Part shown: piece by piece, positions 17,901-26,093 of the stretch
How positions within the stretch are numbered: the first letter of the stretch is position 1
How the letters are laid out: each line of letters begins with the position of its first letter
Assembly: GCA_035938395.1 (NCBI GenBank)
Contig: DASZGY010000080.1
Location: forward strand, 4,358-68,357
Direction of reading: 5' to 3'
Source: JALZAA01 sp035938395
GTDB taxonomy: Bacteria > Actinomycetota > Acidimicrobiia > IMCC26256 > JACDBD01
Length of the DNA: 64,000 nt
Translations under genes and position numbers: made by a program
The notes under the pieces: model-generated
Told to the model about the DNA's origin: nothing
What the model saw: only the letters and a program-made list of their open reading frames with translations
Database searches by the model: none

Positions 17901-18242
17901 GTCACGGGAGGCCGCTATTGGCGCGAGGTTCCCGTCGCCGCCGTCGTCGACGGCGTCACGGTCGAGGGCTTCGTCGACCTGCTGATCGAGACGCTGGAGG
18001 GACTCGTCGTCGTGGATTACAAGACCGACCAGGCCCCGACCGACGACGAGCTCGACGCCGCCATGGAGCGGTACCGCGCCCAGGGCGCCGCGTACGCCCT
18101 CGCGCTCGAGCGTGCGCTCGGCACGCCGGTCGCGCGATGCCTCTTCGTGTTCGCCCGCCGGCGCCGTGCCGTCGAGCGCGAGGTCGACGACCTACCGGCG
18201 GCGATCGCCGCCGTCGAGCGGCGCGTGGCTGAACTGTCGTGA
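14904..18242 (+). CDS. AddA-like UvrD-family helicase/nuclease
   Basis: A 1112-residue superfamily 1 helicase with a C-terminal nuclease. Walker A AGAGTGKT is at residues 23-30, motif II DEFQDTDP starts near residue 358, and the later motif VHGAKGLEFPIVILAG and the YVAATRARDHLLVS stretch are intact. The nuclease motif VVDYKTDQ is at about 1036-1043 (Asp1038, Lys1040). This is the ATPase motor and second nuclease of an AddAB-type break-resection machine, with the previous gene as partner. The GTG start at 14904 overlaps the stop of that gene. Mycobacterial AdnAB has motors in both subunits, so this pair resembles AddAB more. Confidence 0.93.
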   Translation: MTVDAAARDAIRDLHDATLFVEAGAGTGKTTALVERVVSLIARGRVEIRQLAAITFTEAAAGELRDRIRTRLEQSTTDPVLAPDERERCRVALEDVDDAALSTLHGFAQRILAEHPLEAGLPPRFEVVDDVEAAVGFEERWGVFLDAIVADPELEPVLLPALALGVDFDHLRRVARVLHEHYERLRSSSASASGVGAPAPAVDLGPVLAPLEQAVARLVDCGVPQDKLFQHIHGLAGWADVLRGATDDLDRLDLLGEMPKFATNVGRRTNWRCPVEEVRDLLGQADAARITLVRRQQQATLDVLVARLRGFARGYADERRRDGRIEFHDLLVLARDVLQRNPGVRAALRERFRVLLIDEFQDTDPLQIEIAVLLASDDPDAGTRPWWEVSIAPGRAFFVGDPKQSIYRFRRADLELYHRVEQELLDGRQELTQNFRSVPGILDWVNHIFSRLFDTHGDGAQAAHVQLVAERDPSPTSVPPVATFGGPADVQHVAEVRAVEADAVAALARRIKDDAWQIVDPVTGEIRLARYDDVALLLPTRTALPDLEDALERADVPVRIESQSLVFSTAEIRDLLSILGALDDPTDEIALIASLRSPAFGCGDDEIFDYYRRGGRWDYRRPAPDDMPLDHPVVAALAALRRLHDARWWQSVSQTVEAIVRERRMLELAVTHRRPRDHWRRVRFFVDQARAYEAASGRGLRGFIEWVQQLADERARAVEIVVPEPDDDALRVLTVHGAKGLEFPIVILAGLNVSPPNRATPVLWNPDGTFEVRVGRVAQGTRFETAGWHDRSQREDELDAAERLRLLYVAATRARDHLLVSLYHKRTDRIDCHAALLCEHADDAPAAVLDFEADGVDGAQGASFPSAPGPADAEAEEEPGERDRWIAARAALLARAGRPATVAATTLAKEPSAPADPGPEAGVEKDEPVDDRPAWRRGRAGTSVGRAVHAVLQTVDLATGDGLDNTARAQALAEGIPQREAEIRALARSVLQSSTVRGAVTGGRYWREVPVAAVVDGVTVEGFVDLLIETLEGLVVVDYKTDQAPTDDELDAAMERYRAQGAAYALALERALGTPVARCLFVFARRRRAVEREVDDLPAAIAAVERRVAELS

Positions 18243-18248
18243 CGCGCC

Positions 18249-18275
18249 GCGGCCCGGGGCGAGGCCCCGGGCCGC
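18249..18275. terminator. GC-rich hairpin between convergent genes
   Basis: A perfect 12-base-pair stem with a 3-base GAG loop: left arm 18249-18260, right arm 18264-18275. It lies 7 bases after the helicase stop and before the 3' end of the protease gene on the other strand. It has no T-run, so it is a hairpin-only terminator candidate of the sort common in actinobacteria and could work in both directions. Confidence 0.65.
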
Positions 18276-18302
18276 GATCACGTGCTTCTCAGCCCGCTTT
18301 GG

Positions 18303-19166
18303 TCAGAGCCCGAGCGAAGCGAGCAGGTTCGCTGCCAGGTTCGGGTTGAACGGCTGCGTTCCCAGTGCCAGCTGGGCGCCGAGCGACGAGTGCGCGTTCA
18401 TGTAGCTGATCTCGCGACTGACGTCACCGACGCCGTTCGAGCCGGCGACCGGCGCGATCTGGACGGTGCTGAGGATGCCCAGCGCGGCGCCGGTCGAGTT
18501 GAGGAACGCGCTCCCGGAGTCGCCGGGGATCCCGGGCGACGCGGTGTACACGTTGTGGCTCCAGCCGCCACCGGCGTCACCGAGGCTGACGCCTTGCTTG
18601 GGGCTCAGCTGGCTGACACCGCCGCGCAGCTCGGAGTTCCCGTACGAGTACACGTTCTCGCCCTGGACCGTGCCGTTGTTGTCGATGCCGTTCGGGCCGC
18701 CCCAGAACGGGATCGACGGGTTGACCTTCCCGAAGTCGGCGGGATTCAACTTGATCAACGCCAGGTCGTTGAACTGGCAGGTGTTGGCGTCGGCCTCGCC
18801 CAGCCCCTGCATCGTCAGCCAGGAGTTGTAGACCATGGTGCCCGGCTGGGACGCGCCGGTCACCTGCACCTGTGTGCCGATGGGCAACGAGCCCGACGTG
18901 CAACCGTTCGTCGCCGTGTTGCCCCCGGTGCCCGAGCAATGGGCCGCCTGGCCGATGTACACGGTGTTCGAGGCGTCGAAGAAGATGAAGTTCGCCGTGC
19001 ACTGAGCCCCGGCCGTGAAGGTCTGGACGCCGGGGTGGATCGGTGCCGTCGCGGCCGGCGCCCAGGTGGGCGCAGCGCTCGCGGAGGGCGCTTCGGCCGC
19101 CACCAACGGCAGGGCGACGGTCGCGCACGCGACCGCGGCGGCGAAGACGCGGGCCAGCAGTTTCAT
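18303..19166 (-). CDS. secreted trypsin-like serine protease
   Basis: A 287-residue chymotrypsin-fold (S1) peptidase. A signal peptide covers residues 1-31 with a probable cleavage site after ASA. The catalytic triad appears complete: His76 in QAAHCSG, Asp134 in FNDLALIKL and Ser217 in GDSGSA. Cysteines near the active His could form the usual disulfide. The insertions and Gly/Asn-rich loops are typical of actinobacterial extracellular proteases. The ATG has an AAGGAGG ribosome site eight bases upstream. The gene stands alone, with the hairpin terminator at its 3' side. It probably degrades external proteins. Confidence 0.88.
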   Translation of the reverse strand: MKLLARVFAAAVACATVALPLVAAEAPSASAAPTWAPAATAPIHPGVQTFTAGAQCTANFIFFDASNTVYIGQAAHCSGTGGNTATNGCTSGSLPIGTQVQVTGASQPGTMVYNSWLTMQGLGEADANTCQFNDLALIKLNPADFGKVNPSIPFWGGPNGIDNNGTVQGENVYSYGNSELRGGVSQLSPKQGVSLGDAGGGWSHNVYTASPGIPGDSGSAFLNSTGAALGILSTVQIAPVAGSNGVGDVSREISYMNAHSSLGAQLALGTQPFNPNLAANLLASLGL

Positions 19167-19376
19167 GGGGAGGTCCTCCTTGGGTCGGTCCGCATGCCCG
19201 ATATCGGCGATTCGGGAGCATAACGCCCATCTCGGACCGAATGCACGCTCCCTGGCGAGTCTTCGTCGACTCCCTGGCGGACCTCCGTCCGCAGGATGAC
19301 GCAGCCGTCGGGCGGCATCCTCGGGGCTCCCGGCCGAGCCGCCGCGCGCGCCGTGGTGCGCGACGACCCCTGAGTC

Positions 19377-20180
19377 CTACGCGAGCACGTCCTTGCTGGT
19401 GAAGCGCGACCACGCCGCGGCCGCGAACACGACGACGGTCACCCCCTGGACCAGGAGGTTCAGCAGGATCTGGTTCCAGTACACGGGCGAACGGAGGACG
19501 TCGCCGAACGACAGCCAGTAGTGCGTGAGCAGGAACGGCTGCAGCCACGACAGCGCCGGCACGGCGTTGAGCACGCCGCTGAGCACGGCTACCCCGACGG
19601 TCCCGGCCATTGCGCCGACGGGCGCGTCCGTGAGCGTCGAGATGAACATGCCGATGGCGGCCAGGCCGAGCAGCGACAGCGCGACCAACACCGCGGCGAG
19701 GCCGATCCGCAACGTGCCCGCGGCCAGCGACAACGTGTCGCCGGACAGGGTCGTGACGTCCCCGATCGGGAAGAGGATGGAGCCTGCGATCAGTCCGGCG
19801 ATCGCGACGGCGAAGGTGGCGACGAAGCAGAAGATGGTCACGGTCGTCGCCTTGATGACGAGCAGCCGTGTCCGACCGACCGGACGAGAGAGCAGGTATC
19901 GCAGCGTGCCGAGGTTCGCCTCCCCTGCCACCGCGTCACCGGCGACGATGGCGACCGCGAGGGGAAGGAAGAACGGCAGCGTGACCGTGAGGCCGACGAG
20001 GGCGGCGAAGACTCCGTTGTTCGTGATCTGGTCGAAGAAGCGCGGTCCCGATCCCGGGCTCGGACCCTCGCCCGAGAGACGCACCGCGACCGCGACCGCG
20101 ATCGGCACGGCCGCGAGCACGAGCAGCAACACACGTGTGCGGACTCGTCGGAACAGCAGTCCGATGTCAGCCAGCCACAT
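19377..20180 (-). CDS. ABC-2 type transporter permease
   Basis: A 267-residue membrane protein with six predicted hydrophobic segments. Between the first and second segments is a charged loop, followed by AGDAVAGEANLGTLRYLLSRPVGR, a motif typical of ABC-2 permeases of the NatB/YhgE type. Its start overlaps the end of the ATPase gene by 14 bases, so the two make one exporter. The exported compound is unknown. The upstream partner in the operon is an RseB/LolA-like protein, which hints at a cell-envelope role. Confidence 0.88.
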   Translation of the reverse strand: MWLADIGLLFRRVRTRVLLLVLAAVPIAVAVAVRLSGEGPSPGSGPRFFDQITNNGVFAALVGLTVTLPFFLPLAVAIVAGDAVAGEANLGTLRYLLSRPVGRTRLLVIKATTVTIFCFVATFAVAIAGLIAGSILFPIGDVTTLSGDTLSLAAGTLRIGLAAVLVALSLLGLAAIGMFISTLTDAPVGAMAGTVGVAVLSGVLNAVPALSWLQPFLLTHYWLSFGDVLRSPVYWNQILLNLLVQGVTVVVFAAAAWSRFTSKDVLA

Positions 20181-21099
20181 CGAATCCCTCTCCGGTCAGC
20201 GCCACGAATGCATCTTCGAGGCTGCGGCGGTCGGTCGTCAGGCTGCGGACGCCCACGCCCGCCATCACCAGCGCCCGGTTGCACTCTTCCGGTCGTTGCC
20301 CGTCGAGCTGGGCGGAGACGACCTCACCGGTGACGACGATCGACTCCAGCCCGAGACGATCGAGCACCTGCGCGGCGTTCCCGGCGTCCTCGGTCTCGAC
20401 GCGCAGCATCGCGTCGCCCCGACCGCGGAGGTCCTCGATCGAGCCCTGCGCGACGACCTTGCCCACCGAGATGATGCCGAGGTGCGTGCAGAGCTGCTCC
20501 ACCTCGCTGAGGAGGTGGGTCGACAGGAACACGGTCGACCCTTCGGACGCCAGCTCGCGAACGAGGTTGCGGATCTCGCGCGTCCCTTGCGGGTCCATGC
20601 CGTTCGTCGGCTCGTCGAGGACGAGCAGGCTCCGGGGCCGGAGGAGCGCGGCCGCGAGACCCAGGCGCTGCTTCATACCGAGTGAGTAGGCGCGGTACCG
20701 CTTGGTCGCAGCGGCGGCGAGCCCGACCTTGGTCAGGGCGTCGTCGATGCGCGCGGCGCGCGTCTTGCGCTGGCCGTCGGGCCCGGCGGCGTCGATACGC
20801 CGCAGGTTCTGACGGCCGGTGAGCCAGGGATAGAACGCCGGCCCCTCGACGAGGGCCCCGACCTGTGGGAGCACCCGTGAGCTGGCGGCGGGCATCGTCT
20901 CCCCCAGGAGACGGAACGACCCTGCGGTGGGCCAGATCAGCCCGAGCAGCATGCGGATCGTCGTGGTCTTGCCCGACCCGTTGGGCCCGAGGAACCCGTA
21001 CACACTGCCCCGCGGCACGGCGAGATCGACCTGGTCCACGACCGCGGTGTGGCCGAGACGCTTCGTCAGCCCGGTGGTCTCGATCGCGAGGTCGCTCAT
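20167..21099 (-). CDS. ABC transporter ATP-binding protein
   Basis: A 310-residue ATPase of the drug/lipid exporter (CcmA) class. Walker A GPNGSGKT is at residues 38-45, the signature YSLGMKQRLGLA and Walker B LLVLDEPTNGMDP are intact, and the switch His is in FLSTHLLSEVE. A C-terminal extension of about 80 residues is usual for this class. The ATG at 21099 overlaps the stop of the upstream gene (ATGA), which fixes the start; a longer reading through that gene is spurious. It energises the permease encoded next. Confidence 0.93.
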   Translation of the reverse strand: MSDLAIETTGLTKRLGHTAVVDQVDLAVPRGSVYGFLGPNGSGKTTTIRMLLGLIWPTAGSFRLLGETMPAASSRVLPQVGALVEGPAFYPWLTGRQNLRRIDAAGPDGQRKTRAARIDDALTKVGLAAAATKRYRAYSLGMKQRLGLAAALLRPRSLLVLDEPTNGMDPQGTREIRNLVRELASEGSTVFLSTHLLSEVEQLCTHLGIISVGKVVAQGSIEDLRGRGDAMLRVETEDAGNAAQVLDRLGLESIVVTGEVVSAQLDGQRPEECNRALVMAGVGVRSLTTDRRSLEDAFVALTGEGFDVAG

Positions 21100-22241
21100 G
21101 TCGTCGATGCGATCTGCGTGGCGGCGGACTCGAGCCCGTTCGGCGTCACCGCGCCCGCCACCATGCGGCCGTTGTCCAGGATGAGCAGGCTGAAGACGGG
21201 TGTCTCCAAGAGCCGCCCGGTGCCGTACGGGCCACTGACCGCCTTGGCGGTGCGCCCGAGGTTCTCCAATCGCCATCCGCTGAGGCCGGGCAGCGCGACG
21301 ACCTCGTCCCAGCCGTCCCCTACGGTCGCGAGCCGGAGCAGCGTCTGGTCGACGCCCTTGACGGACTGCACGTCCTCGACGGTTCGCGCTCGGTCGCGTT
21401 GCTGCCGCTCGTTGTTCGAGAAATTCGGTGTGGCGATCACGTTGGCGCCGTCCGCGACCTTCGCCTCCGGCGGCGCCTGGAACGCGAGGTTCGACGCGGC
21501 CGGACGTTTGAAGTCGATCGAGGTGAACTTGCTCTCGATCGCGACGGTCCCGCTGCGTGTGTGCACCGCCACCTTCAACGGCACGCCGTTGGCGGCGTCG
21601 ACGCCGATCACGATCTCGGTGACGAGCGACGTCGGCGTGTCCGGGATCAACGCCAGCTGGTAGACGGGGCGATCGGCGACGTACGTCGGCTCGCGGAGCG
21701 CCAGTCGAGTCGCCTGCGTCCGCAGCGGCAGGAATCGCGCCGCCATCCCGTCCGGCGACTCGATGGAAGCACCACCCGCGAGCGCGGAGATCAGCCCCGT
21801 CGCGTCGGGGGCGGGGGCCGGGTTCTGCACCCTCGTCACGCGGGAACTGCGACTGTGCCAGACGTAGGTGAGGTCGCCGTTGCGGTACCAGTCGGTCTCC
21901 TCGAGCTGTTGCAGGAGCGCGATACGGCGCTGGCTCCCGTCCTGCCACAAGCGAGCGTCGTTGCTCCCCGCCGCCAGGCCCACGAGGGACCCGCCGCTGT
22001 CTCCCGACGTGCTCCCGAAGTCGCCCAACCCGAGGTTGGTGCTCATCTCGAGGAAGCCGGACCTCGGTTCCGGATGGGGGCTCGCCGCCCAGTCCGCGAC
22101 TTCGGCCGGCGTCCGTGCCGGCAGCGCGGGCGCGGCGCGAGCCTCGAGCCGGTCACGAACCGAGTATCCCGCCCAGAGCAGGCCCACGAGCGCGACCGGC
22201 ACGACATAACGCCATTTCCGCGTCCTCGACCGGGCCACCAC
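21096..22241 (-). CDS. RseB/LolA-like membrane-anchored protein
   Basis: A 381-residue protein with one N-terminal membrane helix (VVPVALVGLLWAGYSV) and an extracytoplasmic part. Segments such as DLTYVWHSRSSRVTRV and TEIVIGVDAANGVPLKVAVHTR resemble the MucB/RseB and LolA-type lipid-binding beta folds (COG2834/COG3026). Such proteins bind lipids or regulate an envelope-stress anti-sigma factor. No sigma or anti-sigma gene is adjacent, so a role as lipid or substrate carrier for the coupled ABC exporter is an alternative. It is the first gene of the three-gene operon; the start ATG could also be the GTG one codon later. Confidence 0.7.
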   Translation of the reverse strand: MVARSRTRKWRYVVPVALVGLLWAGYSVRDRLEARAAPALPARTPAEVADWAASPHPEPRSGFLEMSTNLGLGDFGSTSGDSGGSLVGLAAGSNDARLWQDGSQRRIALLQQLEETDWYRNGDLTYVWHSRSSRVTRVQNPAPAPDATGLISALAGGASIESPDGMAARFLPLRTQATRLALREPTYVADRPVYQLALIPDTPTSLVTEIVIGVDAANGVPLKVAVHTRSGTVAIESKFTSIDFKRPAASNLAFQAPPEAKVADGANVIATPNFSNNERQQRDRARTVEDVQSVKGVDQTLLRLATVGDGWDEVVALPGLSGWRLENLGRTAKAVSGPYGTGRLLETPVFSLLILDNGRMVAGAVTPNGLESAATQIASTT

Positions 22242-22322
22242 CGCTCCAGGTTATGACCGTCATCACGCCATCGGAACGCGGTCGCCACTCGCTGTGCGTC
22301 CGCTGAGAGCCGGCAGGGCCGC

Positions 22323-22985
22323 TCACCTGTCGGGCGCCCGCCCTTGCTGCGCGCCCAGTCGGGCGGCGTACACCGCAGCTTGGGTGCGGCGCTCCATGCC
22401 GAGCTTCGAGAGCAGATTCGACACGTAGTTCTTCACCGTCTTCTCGGCGAGATGCACCTGCTCGGCGATCTGACGGTTCGTGAGCCCGTCGGCGATCAGC
22501 CGCAGGATGTTCCGCTCTTGCGGGCTCAGGCGGGCGAGCAGCTCGTCTTCCTCGGAGCCGCTGCGGAGCCGCTCCAGGACCCGGGCCGTCACCGACGGAT
22601 CGAGGAGCGACCGGCCGCTCGCGACGGCGCGCACGGCCTCGACGACGTCCGCGCCCTTGATCTGCTTGAGGACATACCCGGACGCGCCCGCCATGATCGC
22701 CTGGAAGAGCGCTTCGTCATCCGCGAACGACGTGAGCATGAGGCACTGGATCTCGGGATGAGCCGAACGGATCTCTCGACAGACCTGCACGCCGTCACCA
22801 TCGGGCAGACGGACGTCGAGCACCGCGACATCGGGACGCGTCGGCGGGATGCGCGCCAGCGCCTCGGCCGCGGTTCCGGCCTCACCCACCACTTCGAGGT
22901 CGCCGTCCGCCTCGAGGAGCTCCTTGACGCCGCGCCGGACGATCTCGTGGTCGTCGAGGAGGAACACCCGCACCGCATTGCCCAC
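22323..22985 (-). CDS. NarL/DevR-family response regulator
   Basis: A 220-residue two-component regulator. The receiver domain (about 5-120) has the acidic pair Asp11/Asp12, the phospho-acceptor Asp57 in VLDVRLPDGDG, Thr85 and Lys107. The C-terminal LuxR-type helix-turn-helix starts near residue 149 (LSPQERNILRLIADG). The overall pattern is closest to DevR/DosR, the dormancy regulator. Start is the GTG at 22985 (the nearby ATG is out of frame). It is divergent from the DevS-like kinase with only 21 bases between start codons. Its DNA targets were not identified. Confidence 0.9.
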   Translation of the reverse strand: MGNAVRVFLLDDHEIVRRGVKELLEADGDLEVVGEAGTAAEALARIPPTRPDVAVLDVRLPDGDGVQVCREIRSAHPEIQCLMLTSFADDEALFQAIMAGASGYVLKQIKGADVVEAVRAVASGRSLLDPSVTARVLERLRSGSEEDELLARLSPQERNILRLIADGLTNRQIAEQVHLAEKTVKNYVSNLLSKLGMERRTQAAVYAARLGAQQGRAPDR

Positions 22986-23006
22986 GCTTCACCCCAGGAT
23001 CAGAAT

Positions 23007-24128
23007 GTGCCCTTGCCCTTCAGCAAGATCAACCCACACATCCAGCAGCTGCTCGATGCGATCACGAGTATCGGGACCGATCTGAGCCTACCGATCGTCC
23101 TGCAGCGGATCGTCGAGTCCGCCTGCTCGCTCGTCTCGGCCAACTACGGCGCGCTCGGCGTCATCGGCGACGACCAGCTTCTCAGTGAGTTCATCACCGT
23201 CGGCATCGACCCCGAGCGCTATGCCGCCATCGGTCACCTGCCCGACGGGCACGGGATCCTCGGCCTCCTCATCGTCGATCCACGGCCGTTGCGCCTGCGC
23301 GACCTCGGCGCCCACGAGCAGTCGTACGGCTTCCCCGAGCACCATCCCGACATGCGCTCGTTCCTCGGCGTGCCGGTCCGCGTGCGAGACGCCGTGTTCG
23401 GGAACCTGTACCTGTGCGACAAGCGGGGCGCAGACGAGTTCAGCGAGGAAGACGAGGCCCTCGCGGTCGCCCTGGCGGCCGCCGCCGGCGTGGCGATCGA
23501 GAACGCGCGGCTGATGCAACGGACGGAAGAGGTCGCCGTCCTCGGAGACCGCGAGCGAATCGCCCGCGACCTCCACGACAAGGTCATCCAACGCCTCTTC
23601 GCGACCGGCATGACGCTCCAGACGGTGCTGCCGGTCACAGGCCGCGACGACCTGACTACGCGAATCAACGACGCCGTCGACGAGCTCGACGTGACCATTC
23701 GTGAGATCCGAAGCACGATCTTCGCGCTGCAAACACCCGTGCAGCGTGGGCTTCGCGTCTCGATCTTCGCCTTGATCGACGGAGCGCGAGAGGTGCTCGG
23801 GTTCTCGCCCGAGCTGCACATGACCGGGCCGATCGACACGCTCGTCTCCGAGAAGGCCGCCGAGCACCTGCTCTCCGTCCTGCAAGAGGCGCTGTCCAAT
23901 GTGGCCCAGCACGCCGGCGCGTCACATGTGAACGTCACCGTCGAAGTGGGTATGGACGTCGTCGTCCGAGTGACCGACAACGGCAAGGGCATCCCGACCC
24001 CGCACGAGAACGGTCGCGGGCTGCATAACCTCGAGCACCGGGCAGCCGCCATGGGCGGGGTCCTGTCCGTGTCGGGTGTAGAGGCCGGGGGCACCATCGT
24101 CGAGTGGCGGGTGCCGGTCACAGCGTGA
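23007..24128 (+). CDS. GAF-domain sensor histidine kinase, DevS/DosS-like
   Basis: A 373-residue cytoplasmic kinase with a single GAF domain (about 20-165), a dimerisation/phospho-acceptor helix with His190 in ARDLHDKVIQRLFATGM, and an ATP-binding domain with DNGKGIP and GRGLHNLEHRAAAMGG. The GAF segment PEHHPDMRSFLGVPVRVRD followed by FGNLYLCDK closely resembles the heme-binding GAF-A of mycobacterial DosS/DosT. Those proteins have two GAF domains, whereas this one has one. Heme or redox sensing is an inference. The GTG at 23007 is chosen since AGGA lies seven bases upstream and a longer reading runs antisense through the regulator gene. Confidence 0.9.
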   Translation: MPLPFSKINPHIQQLLDAITSIGTDLSLPIVLQRIVESACSLVSANYGALGVIGDDQLLSEFITVGIDPERYAAIGHLPDGHGILGLLIVDPRPLRLRDLGAHEQSYGFPEHHPDMRSFLGVPVRVRDAVFGNLYLCDKRGADEFSEEDEALAVALAAAAGVAIENARLMQRTEEVAVLGDRERIARDLHDKVIQRLFATGMTLQTVLPVTGRDDLTTRINDAVDELDVTIREIRSTIFALQTPVQRGLRVSIFALIDGAREVLGFSPELHMTGPIDTLVSEKAAEHLLSVLQEALSNVAQHAGASHVNVTVEVGMDVVVRVTDNGKGIPTPHENGRGLHNLEHRAAAMGGVLSVSGVEAGGTIVEWRVPVTA

Positions 24129-24138
24129 GCGGGGTCCG

Positions 24139-25569
24139 ATGAAGCTCGAAGAGGTCCAGGTGGCGGCCCTCAACCCCGACCGGTTGCTGGGGCTGATCGG
24201 ACCCGAGCGGGCCGAGCGATTCGAAGCGACGGCGAAGGCGGCGCGCGAGCTGCTGGCCGGACGCGTCGTGCTGAACGTCAACTCGACCGCGTCCGGCGGC
24301 GGGGTCGCGGAGATGCTCCGCACCCTTCTGGCGTACGCCCGGGGCGCGGGCGTCGACGCCCAGTGGGTCGTCATCCAGGGCGATCCGCACTTCTTCGAGA
24401 TCACGAAGCGCATCCACAACAACCTCCATGGCGCTCCCGGGGACGGCGGCCCGCTCGGCGGCGACGAACGGCGCCACTACGACGAGATCTTGCAAGCCAA
24501 CGCCGACGAGCTGCTGGCGCTGGTGCGACCGCGCGACATCGTCCTGCTGCACGATCCCCAGACCGCCGGCCTCGCGCAAGCACTCGCCCGGGCGGGCGTG
24601 ATGGTGGTGTGGCGCTGCCATGTGGGCGCGGACGCCACGAACGCGAACACCGAAAAGGCGTGGTCGTTCCTGCGCCCGTACCTCGACCACGTCGACGCCT
24701 ACGTGTTCAGCCGGGCGGCATACGCGCCCGATTGGGCCGACCCGCGTCGCACCTTCGTGATCCCGCCTTCGATCGATCCGTTCTCGGCCAAGAACCAGCC
24801 GATGAGCCCGGCCGATGTCGAGGCGGTGCTGCACTACGTCGGGCTGCTCGCCGGTGAGCCGCCTGCTGCCGTGGCCGCGTTCACCCTCGAGGACGGCTCC
24901 GTCGGTCGCATCAATCGTCATGTCGACGTGCTCCAGACGGGCCCGCCGCCACCGGCGAACGTGCCGCTCGTCGTTCAGGTGTCGCGATGGGATCCTCTGA
25001 AGGACATGGCCGGCGTCATGACGGCCTTCGCGGAGCACGTCGCCGGAGACCGTTCCGCCCATCTCCTCCTCGTCGGCCCCGTCGTGACCGGTGTCGCCGA
25101 CGACCCGGAGGGAGCGGCCACGTTCGAGCACTGCATCGAGGTCTGGCGTCGGCTCCCTCACGCGGAGCGGACCCGCATCCATCTCGCATGTCTCCCGATG
25201 CAGGACCCGGTGGAGAACGCGATCATCGTCAACGCCGTACAGCGCCACGCCAGTGTCGTCACGCAGAAGAGCCTGGCCGAGGGCATCGGCCTCACGGTCG
25301 CCGAGGCGATGAGGAAGGGAAGGCCGATCGTCGCCAGTGCCGTCGGTGGCATCGTCGACCAGATCGTGTCGGGCGAGCACGGCCTCCTCGTCAACGACCC
25401 CCGGGACCCGGTCGAGTTCGGGCAGGCCGTGCGGCGCCTGCTCGACGACCCGCCCTACGCCGAGCTGCTCGGCGAGAACGCGCGGCAGCGCGCCACGGCG
25501 GAGTTCCTCGGCGACCGCCACCTGGAGCAGTACGCGCAGCTCGTCGCGCAACTCGACCGCGCGCGCTGA
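24139..25569 (+). CDS. treT: trehalose synthase (TreT-type glycosyltransferase, GT4)
   Basis: A 476-residue GT-B glycosyltransferase. The N-terminal VLNVNSTASGGGVAEML motif and the FFEITKRIHNNLHG segment are specific to the TreT family, which makes trehalose from a nucleoside-diphosphate glucose and glucose in one step. The C-terminal donor-binding part contains the EGIGLTVAEAMRKGRPIVAS motif. It starts 10 bases after the DevS-like kinase gene in the same direction, so the two are likely co-transcribed. This ties trehalose, a desiccation and dormancy protectant, to the two-component system. A related GT4 function (another disaccharide) cannot be fully excluded. Confidence 0.88.
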   Translation: MKLEEVQVAALNPDRLLGLIGPERAERFEATAKAARELLAGRVVLNVNSTASGGGVAEMLRTLLAYARGAGVDAQWVVIQGDPHFFEITKRIHNNLHGAPGDGGPLGGDERRHYDEILQANADELLALVRPRDIVLLHDPQTAGLAQALARAGVMVVWRCHVGADATNANTEKAWSFLRPYLDHVDAYVFSRAAYAPDWADPRRTFVIPPSIDPFSAKNQPMSPADVEAVLHYVGLLAGEPPAAVAAFTLEDGSVGRINRHVDVLQTGPPPPANVPLVVQVSRWDPLKDMAGVMTAFAEHVAGDRSAHLLLVGPVVTGVADDPEGAATFEHCIEVWRRLPHAERTRIHLACLPMQDPVENAIIVNAVQRHASVVTQKSLAEGIGLTVAEAMRKGRPIVASAVGGIVDQIVSGEHGLLVNDPRDPVEFGQAVRRLLDDPPYAELLGENARQRATAEFLGDRHLEQYAQLVAQLDRAR

Positions 25570-25600
25570 CAGCGACGAGCGCTCCCCCGCGTCGCCGCAC

Positions 25601-26071
25601 TCACGCCGGCGGCGCCGCTTCGATGCGGAAGACGGGATGGTCGGGACTGATGCGTCGCAAGTCCTCCTCGGACGAGTCGGCCCCGACGCCGCCGAAGAAG
25701 ACACCTACCTCGGCCTTCCAGCGCTTGAGGTAGGCACGCAGGATCGCCGACTTGTCCTCGTCGGAGAGCTCCGTCGCCCGGAACCGCTCCGTGCGTCTGC
25801 CGACGCGTAGCTCTCCCTCTCCGACCTCGCGCAGGTTCCGAACCCATTGCGTCACGCCGCGCGGCGCGACGAGGTACCGATCCCCTTCGTAGGTCAGGAG
25901 GTTGACCGGCGTGGTCCTCCACTCGCCGGTCTTGCGCCCGCGCACGCGAAGTTCCCTGGATCCCCAGACGCTGACCCCGGCACGCGTGAGCAGTGCGACG
26001 CTCGGATTGAAGACGTGCTTGGTGAACCACCCGGGACGGACGTACCGCGGCTCCGATTCGCTGGCGGCCAC
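25601..26071 (-). CDS. deazaflavin (F420)-dependent nitroreductase family protein
   Basis: A 156-residue protein of the Ddn/DUF385 split-barrel family. The core signature is LRVRGRKTGEWRTTPVNLLTYEGDRYLVAPRG, in which the RGRKTG...R-P segment binds the F420 phosphate chain. An N-terminal HVFNPSVALLTRAG helix is usual. Members use reduced coenzyme F420 to reduce quinones, nitro compounds or other electrophiles. It converges with the TreT gene. Its presence, with other F420-type genes in the window, implies that the host makes F420; the biosynthesis genes are not here. Confidence 0.88.
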   Translation of the reverse strand: MAASESEPRYVRPGWFTKHVFNPSVALLTRAGVSVWGSRELRVRGRKTGEWRTTPVNLLTYEGDRYLVAPRGVTQWVRNLREVGEGELRVGRRTERFRATELSDEDKSAILRAYLKRWKAEVGVFFGGVGADSSEEDLRRISPDHPVFRIEAAPPA

Positions 26072-26093
26072 GCTCCCGACCGTATCCCGGGTA

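Noticed and set aside
21100..21948. Extension of the ABC ATPase frame to almost twice its length
   Set aside because: It is the shadow of the RseB/LolA-like gene; the ATG at 21099 overlaps that gene's stop and begins the ATPase domain.
22344..23006. Extension of the DevS-like kinase frame through the response regulator gene
   Set aside because: Antisense to a clear DevR-like gene; the GTG at 23007 with a ribosome site begins the conserved region.
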